In this document: piece by piece, positions 57,879 through 64,000 of the stretch | Position numbering within the stretch: position 1 is the stretch's first letter | Layout: every line of letters begins with the position of its first letter | Made by a program: the position numbers and the translations under genes | The notes under the pieces: generated by a model | Told to the model about the DNA's origin: nothing | Database searches by the model: none | What the model saw: the letters and a program-made list of their open reading frames with translations, nothing else | Source: Smallanthus sonchifolius | Lineage: Eukaryota > Streptophyta > Magnoliopsida > Asterales > Asteraceae | Length of the DNA: 64,000 bases | NCBI GenBank assembly: GCA_023525975.1 | Contig: CM042023.1 | Span: forward strand, 19,827,501 to 19,891,500 | Direction: 5' to 3'

Positions 57879-57882
<4 letters not shown>
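57308..57882. mobile_element. Rearranged sibling of the 37.9-kb MITE with hAT-like insert
   Basis: 57340-57480 contains AAAAACCTAAACCCC repeats, the complement of the inner part of the MITE at 37904. 57795-57882 matches its right arm, ending GTCCCCT before an AT tract. Between them (57530-57715) lie TCGGGTTATTCGGGT repeats of hAT subterminal type, starting TAGGGGTGTTG. GATGAAAACCATGATAACCA near 57762 recurs near 57941, so the block has been shuffled or nested. Confidence 0.55.
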
Positions 57883-57914
<32 letters not shown>

Positions 57915-58447
57915 GGGTTCAAATGCTAACCAAGTTTTTAGATGAAAACCATGATAACCACTATTAACCAATCAGAAATTTTAAAATGTATTTAATTTAT
58001 AATTAATATTAAGGGTATTATGGTAATTGTAGGACCCATTTATTTATGGTATATCACCTTCCAATCCGTTTGAAACCAAATCCCATTTTATATACTCTGC
58101 ACCTCCAACTTCTCATTCATCGTCGCCCTCTCCAACCAACGCCTCTCCTACGCCCATCTCCGTCACCAACACGGATGACCCTGTAAGGTTTCCGATTTCT
58201 GATTACACTTCTACTATTTTTTGGTATTAATTGTTCTCTATTTTTAAATCTCTCAAAACCCTAAAAGAAAATTGATGCATCTGGGTTTCGGAGATCTTAA
58301 AACCGCGTCGGTAACATGGAGACGATGTGCAAAAAGAAACAGAGGGAGAGATATCGAGAGGAGTAGGGAGATAAGGCAAATGCTTGGTTTAAAAACCGAT
58401 GGTCGGATGACCTGGTAAGGTTTCCAAATTCCGATCAATATGCTGAA
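57883..58447. other. Intergenic DNA
   Basis: An AT microsatellite at about 57884-57911, then DNA repeating GATGAAAACCATGATAACCA. The CT-rich part at 58080-58200 and the ACCCTGTAAGG / ACCTGGTAAGG motifs near 58180 and 58411 look gene-like, but no frame is convincing. Confidence 0.35.
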
Positions 58448-59558
58448 ATGTTTATAAACTGCAGAAATCTAGAATATCTGTGTGACTGGAGGAGATTGGT
58501 CTCTAAGGTGGCCATGAGGGGTGTTGGGAAGGAGATGGCTAAATATCTGTGTGACTTTCAATTTGGGGTGGGAGTTCCCAATGGGGCAGAGGCTGTGCTC
58601 CATAGCGCAAACATGTTCTTAAATGAGTTTCACTCGGATGGATCGTTGGCTATGCTTACCGTCGATTTCTCCAATGCTTTCAACTTAGTGGATAGGACTG
58701 CCCTCCTGCAAGAGGTTCGAACCCGATGCCCGTCCATTTCGCTATGGGTGGATTTTTTATATGGGCAGACGGCTAGGTTATATGTGGGTGATGACCATTT
58801 TGGTCCACCACTGGCGTTCAACAGGGGGACCCTTTGGGGCCTCTCCTTTTTGCCTTAGTTTTGCATCCGCTGGTTCATCTGCAAGCTTCTCTTCCATGCT
58901 TGGTACCTAGATGATGGTACGATTATCGGAGACGCTAAAGAGGTGGCTAAAGCCCTAGTTATTATCAGGTCGGAGGGGCCCTGTTTGGGCCTTGAACTTA
59001 ACGTCAAGAAAACGGAAGTTTTTTGGCCGTCGTGCAATGGGGTGAAGGTACAAGATGGATTGTTCCCTTGTGAGATTGGAAGGCCAGTGCTGGGTGTGAA
59101 ACTCCTTGGGGGCGCCGTTAGCAGAGATGCAGGGTTCATCAGTAATTTGGCTGTGAAAAGGGCTTCTTGTGCGGTGGAACCGATGAGCTGTCTCCCACGT
59201 TTACGGGACCCTCAATGCGAGCTCCTTTTACTCCGCTCGTGTATGGGAATGGCAAAGCTATTATTCGGCCTTAGAACATGCCAGCCTATGTATGTGGGGG
59301 AAGCTGTTTCAATTTTTGACAAGGGCCTACAGGGTGCGATCGAGGATATCGTGGTTTGTGGTGGTGCTTTTTTTGGAGATTTTCAATGGAGGTTGGCAAC
59401 ACTTCCAACCTGATTTGGGGGTTTGGGTTTATGTGCGGCTCAGGATGTATCTGCTTATGCATTTGTGGCCTCGATGGCACAATCTTGGAGTTTATAGGAC
59501 CACATTCTTCGGGGTTGTGATATTGATGGGTTAGACTCTGATTATGGGTGTGCGATGG
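58448..59558 (+). pseudogene. LINE reverse-transcriptase fragment, frameshifted and cut by an LTR
   Basis: 58448-58858 encodes the middle of a plant non-LTR reverse transcriptase (GSLAMLTVDFSNAFNLVDR region). After frameshifts near 58830-58900 the frame resumes with AWYLDDGTIIGD, the YxDD-type active site, near 58897, and runs to 59413 with LGVKLLGGAVSRDAGFIS and GAIEDIVVCGG. A stop follows and traces of the same protein continue to 59558, where the gypsy-type LTR begins. It is therefore an older LINE remnant into which the LTR element inserted. There is no intact endonuclease domain or tail. Confidence 0.85.
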
Positions 59559-62303
59559 TGTCACACCCCAACCGACGACGGAAACGTCGGGGCGGGACAT
59601 GTAGACTGTTCATAAGCTCATGGTTTGCTAAAGTTGTAATAATTAAACAGTAAATTTCATTTCATAACTCAAGTAATCATTTACAAGAATTTAAGAATAC
59701 ATGAATCTCCATATTAAAATTTAAGACTAGGTCCTCAACCCTAAGTGAAGTAGCTTGAATCATAACTCAAACAACTGTACCTGAAATATGATAAAATGAG
59801 AGGGTCAACTATAAATAGTTGGTGAGCATACATAGGTTTTGACACCACAAGTAAAGTTCAAGTGTTTTGTGTACAATTCATATGATGCATGGTTTATAAA
59901 GCATTTATGGAGAATCTAAGTTAAGCTAGTTGCACAAATGAAACTTTGTAATTGAAGGGCATAACAACACATGTTATCCTAATGTAGGGGCATAACAACA
60001 CATGTTATCCTGATGTAAATGTAGGGCATAACAACGCATGTTATCCTGATGTAATGTAGGGCATAACAACAAATGTTATCCTGATGTAATGTGTTAATGA
60101 TTGCACAAGTGTAATATGTATATGTAGCCTTAACAATTAGCATTCAAGCATAAAACATAAATAAACACATATGATCACATTGTAGAATTGTACATGAGTA
60201 ATTGCAAATAGAGTTTGAATGTAATCATGTTTCACCCCAAATATGTAAATGAGAAAAAGGGGTTATGTAAACTCACATTGATATATTGTGTGGATGACAC
60301 GAGCAAGTATGAAGCACAAGTGATTCACAAATCACAAGTTAACCTAGTTTGAAGCATGATCTTAAATTAGTATTATGCATAAAGTCTAAGGATAGGTCTG
60401 ATGTTCACCGGGTCTTGTTAGGTGTGAATTTGTATAAAGTTTGTGTTATTTGATGTAGGAAAATATAAGTTGTCCAAAAATTTGGTGTGAACTTTAGGAG
60501 TTCAAAATGTTGTATTATGTGTATTTAGAGTAAAAATTAAATAAATAAAACTCTTTTTATTTATTCAATAAGTATTAAAAGTAATATGATTTTTGTTTTT
60601 ATATAAATAAATCTATTTATTTATTTATTTATAATAATATGTCAAAATATATTTAAAGAAAAACCCTAGCTAAATTTTATATTTGTAATAAGTTTATTTA
60701 TTTACTTGTTGTTAAAGTATAAAATAAATAACCAATTTAAACGAATAAAACAAAAAAAAATAGCTTATATTTATATTAGAAGAGGTTTTAAGTGTTTAAT
60801 AAAAATGTATGTCTTAAACAATTTAATTTGTGAAAATAGGTATTTTATGTTAAAAACTTGCAAACGTTTATTGTATAATAAGTTTAAGTGATGCATAGTT
60901 TATAAAATAATTTTTATAAAATGTTTGGGTTAATAAAACCGATTTAAAAAAAAAACAGACCACGGGACTAGAACCCTGGCCTCTTCTGCAACAGCCAAGC
61001 GAACTAACCACCGGACCAGTGGTCCGGTAGTGCTATTATAGTCTGTTTGAAATCTTTTAAACCAGAGGGACGGGACCTGGGTTCAGCGACGCGCGAAAAA
61101 GGAGAAATGAAGTGTGGGGCTAGACCCGAACCCGCGACCTCATCTCTATATGGACGACGATTTAACCGGTGGACCTGGGCATGTTCTGTTGCTGTTTTAC
61201 ATACGCGAAATGGTTTTAATACCCAGCCCACGATCGTTTCCTTCCCCAATCGTCTCCGTTTCAAGCCCTAACTACAATCCCACCCGATTTGATACAGATC
61301 GACCACGGGTTCATGGGGCTTTTAATCCCCGAATCAAAACGAAACTAAAGATACTATTTTTACCTCGAATGGTTGCGGATTGAGGGAGAACGACCGGAGC
61401 CACTGACTCGGAAGTTCTTGCGCTTGCCGGGGTTTGGGAGGAGGAATGTGGTGGTTGCAGAGGTGTGGGAGGTTTGTGCGATGGTGAGTGAGTGCATTCC
61501 ATCGTCCAATTCCGCCTAATTTATAGGACTTGGGGACAGGTTTGACTGTGACGGCTGTCTAACTCAAAAACGCGTAAATTCGTCGATTGCGCGATGGATT
61601 GGGTCACGAATCCGGTCTGTATTCGTGATAGGATTGATTGTGCGTGATTTCAGGGCTTCAGAACGCGTTAATTTCCTGATTTCGTGGTTGAATTGGCTCG
61701 GTTTGACTCTGATTTAGTCAAAATGTTCAAATATATTTGAATTTCGAAATTGGCAGCACAAAGCGTTAAATTGGAATGTCAATTTGGCTTGAGAGTGGTC
61801 GATAATCGTTCTAGTATTCCAAGCAAGTCCAAAACAGTCGGGTATGATCGAATTGCACATTGATTTGCAAGGATTTGGGCTGTTTGACTTTTTTTGAAGT
61901 CAACATAGGTCCAAATTATTGAATAGGGTCAAAATTGAGATGGAAGGGTCAGATTTTAAGGGTGCGGGTTTAAAATGAAGGTTCAAACGTTTAGAGGGTA
62001 CAAAATATTTATATACATATTTATAATTTTATTTTTGTTTAGTATTTAGTAAGAATTTCATAAAACTATGTGTTAAGAATGATTTATTTAATGAAATCAA
62101 ATATATACTTATGTTTATTTTTGTAAACAATTATTGTGTATGTGTATGTCTTATAACTTGTTTTCAAACTTTATTACACTAAAAATATTATTACGCGGTT
62201 TAAACCGTAATACATGAATATATTTATATACATAATGTGGTTGAATAGAATTTAAAAAAAAAATAAAAAAAAAATTATGGTTGGAAAAATAATGGATGTT
62301 ACA
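59559..62303 (-). repeat. LTR (3' LTR in minus orientation) of a gypsy-type element
   Basis: On the plus strand it begins TGTCACACCCCAACCGACG and ends GGATGTTACA. On the minus strand it starts TGTAACATCC and ends GGTTGGGGTGTGACA, with its last ~100 bp very like those of the LTRs at 27217 and 34456. Just outside the right end a polypurine tract (AACATGGGGAGAC on the minus strand) shows that internal DNA lies to the right. At 2745 bp it may hold small nested inserts. A minus-strand TATA-like CCTATAAATT lies near 61527. tRNA-like stretches occur at about 60960-61030 and 61110-61180. The left flank GATGG (59554-59558) should be the target duplication. Confidence 0.85.
59957..60092 (-). repeat. 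Four-copy minisatellite inside the LTR
   Basis: Four units of about 33-39 bp start GGGCATAACAACACATG and continue TTATCCTGATGTAATGTA. The core ATAACAACACATGTTAT is near-palindromic. Confidence 0.85.
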
Positions 62304-63649
62304 GTCTCCCCATGTTAAGGAAATTTCGTCCCGAAATTTAACTAGTGGGAGTTACTGAATCAGGGAAGGGGTGAGGATTTTGGATTCTCAAAGTATTATG
62401 ACGGTTGGTTTAAGGAGTATATTTGATAAAAGAAAGGTTCGGGACTGTTTCTCAAAGTCAGGCACGAATGTTGACACTGTATTTAGTTTTTGAAATGGAC
62501 TTTAGGAGAAGGAGTTGTCAAATAATGATTTGGATTCTAAAGATGAAATTCATTACTTGAAATGGATTTAATGGGAATTTGATGACTAGGGTTTGTTTAA
62601 GATGTAATCTAATATGTTCAGGAATTGTCAATGGATAAGAGATTTCACAAACATTGGCCCGTTAAACAACATAAAACTTTACGTGACACGAATAACGCTA
62701 CTTCTGATAATATGACAGAAACACTTATATATAGGAAGTACCAGCGGCGTATCCACCATGCCCTTGTCATATCTCATTAGTTTCGTTATTATATATCATG
62801 ACAGGTTTCATGTCATAACACATGACAGAATTTGCTATGTTTTTCATGCGCTGATTTTTATAATTACGTGTGCACCCGTAATTATCCAAATCGTCGCATG
62901 GTCCGTATAGTTCATCCCATTGTGTGTGTGGGTCCAGGGGGTAACACAAAATCATTTAATTCATAATTATTGTTTTCACTTATGTGTTGCTAACAAATAA
63001 CTATGCCCATAGATAGTAGAGTCAGTCAGGTACTAAAGAGTAATAACGTGGCATAATTTAGGGTTCCATAGCTTCCTCGTGTTTGAACGAGAATACGTCA
63101 AACCCCAAGTAGCTTTCATGGATAGGGTGAGTAGTCATGCTTTGTGTATGATGTACTTAGTCAATTGCAACAATGTAAGCAATCTAATTCCGTGTATAAT
63201 GTAAACACTAATGTTTCATATATGACCTAGTGTTAGGCATGTTGTAAGCAAATAGACTTCATGTATAGTGTGAACAATTTGGTATCATGTATAAGCAAAT
63301 ATGTATAATGTGATCACTCTAGTATTACGTATTTTATGAATGTGTATTGAGTCTCATGCGTATCGAAAACTATCGGATTTTGTAGGCGATCGGGTGTGTT
63401 ACTTGGCGTTCATGTACAATGTAGGTAGATGAGTTTTAACTTTTAAATTCGTTAGTGCTTATATGGACGGTTAATGGCGAAATGATTCACTTTTTTTTTT
63501 TTTTTTGAAGTTGGCTAGAAAGCTTAAGTTTATAGTGACAAACCGTAGTAGGTGTAAATAGTTCCGACAATGACAAAAATAACACAAAGGTTTACAATGC
63601 ATAATTCGTTCTAGACTAGATCCCTATTCGACTCCATCTTGCACTAGCT
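62304..63649 (-). other. Internal region of the minus-strand LTR element, no pol visible
   Basis: Starts with the polypurine tract beside the LTR. I find no reverse transcriptase, RNase H or integrase motif on either strand, only AT-rich DNA and a T run near 63490-63508 that may mark another insertion. In an autonomous element the end of pol should lie here. Confidence 0.6.
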
Positions 63650-64000
63650 TCAATTGGTTTCATCTACTGCCTCGGCATTGACTTGAGTTTCGTTAGTGTT
63701 TATGTTGAAGGCACGCCCACGGGCACCACCTTGGTTTGCATTGGCTATCCTTGGGCATTGGTTTTTGAAGTGGTTTGGATTACCACATTCATAACATGCA
63801 CGCCCATTAGTAATGGCTGGTACGACTTGGTTGGCAACTTGTTGATTGGCTCGGTTCCCTTGGTGGGTTTGACTAACAGTTGGTCTGGATTGACAAGTGT
63901 TTGCTACATGACCATACCTTCCACAATTGGCACATAGACGGCATGACATGTTTGGGAAGTGGTGATAGTTGCATGTGTTGCACAGAGGGTTGTTGCCTGC
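63650..64000 (-). CDS. gag C-terminal region (two CCHC zinc knuckles), open to the window edge
   Basis: On the minus strand the frame enters from beyond 64000 and ends at a stop at 63652-63650. It carries CANCGRYGHVANTC and CYECGNPNHFKNQC, both CX2CX4HX4C knuckles that bind element RNA in Gag. It is closely similar to the gag of the gypsy element at 28.9-29.1 kb, including the GGARGRAFNIN stretch. Soon after that stretch, where the other element continues into protease, this frame stops (VDETN). The N terminus is outside the window. It could be a deleted copy or a gag-only non-autonomous element. Confidence 0.8.
   Translation of the reverse strand, partial: AGNNPLCNTCNYHHFPNMSCRLCANCGRYGHVANTCQSRPTVSQTHQGNRANQQVANQVVPAITNGRACYECGNPNHFKNQCPRIANANQGGARGRAFNINTNETQVNAEAVDETN

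Noticed and set aside
60960..61030. tRNA gene
   Set aside because: It has tRNA-like boxes, but I could not see a complete cloverleaf or anticodon arm, and it lies inside an LTR.

Overview
This is nuclear DNA of a flowering plant, almost certainly a eudicot. It has three plant-type genes in AT-rich, transposon-filled intergenic DNA, no bacterial or organellar features, and retroelements primed by initiator tRNA-Met. Family-level placement (I suspect a composite, Asteraceae) is only an impression.

Host genes. (1) 1020-3005 (+) encodes an EXO70 exocyst subunit. (2) 7086-10376 (+) encodes an LRR receptor kinase of the RPK2/TOADSTOOL2 type with every kinase motif intact. (3) 36638-37555 (+) encodes a CIN-class TCP transcription factor of the TCP5/TCP13/TCP17 group. 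Its leader appears to contain a 165-bp intron and a short uORF that reads across the splice. All three reading frames are uninterrupted. They are separate genes, not an operon; what they share is the neighbourhood.

Transposon layout. 3.2-5.0 kb holds SINE/LINE tails and a Helitron-like terminus. 10.7-13.1 kb holds a G-box-bearing inverted-repeat element, a SINE and small Helitrons. 13.27-15.21 kb is a solo LTR (target duplication GTATA). 16-23.7 kb is hAT, LINE, Helitron and SINE debris with a 268-bp tandem duplication. 24.85-34.46 kb is a young Ty3-gypsy element (duplication TTAGC) whose gag-pol frame has two stops and whose 3' internal end is replaced by filler DNA copied from its own 5' junction. 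37.9-38.4 kb is a MITE. 38.87-48.75 kb is an old tandem segmental duplication; copy 1 later gained a hAT element and a CACTA fragment, copy 2 gained a Ty1-copia element with unusual TA...TA LTRs and a solo LTR. 49.8-54.6 kb is Helitron, hAT, SINE and MITE material. 55.05-57.30 kb is another solo LTR (duplication ATTGC) carrying a 50-bp repeat array with trimeric higher-order structure. 58.4-59.56 kb is a LINE reverse-transcriptase remnant broken by an LTR (59.56-62.30 kb, minus). That LTR belongs to an element whose gag ends at its own stop near the window edge with no visible pol, suggesting a non-autonomous TR-GAG-like partner of the gypsy family at 24.85 kb.

Recurring themes are distinct short palindromic repeat arrays inside each long LTR, tRNA-like A/B-box modules in SINEs, Helitron-like elements and one LTR, and a set of CTAG-T Helitron termini. 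I saw no CRISPR array, rRNA, functional tRNA gene, or evidence of a wholly new gene system; the most unusual signals are structural.
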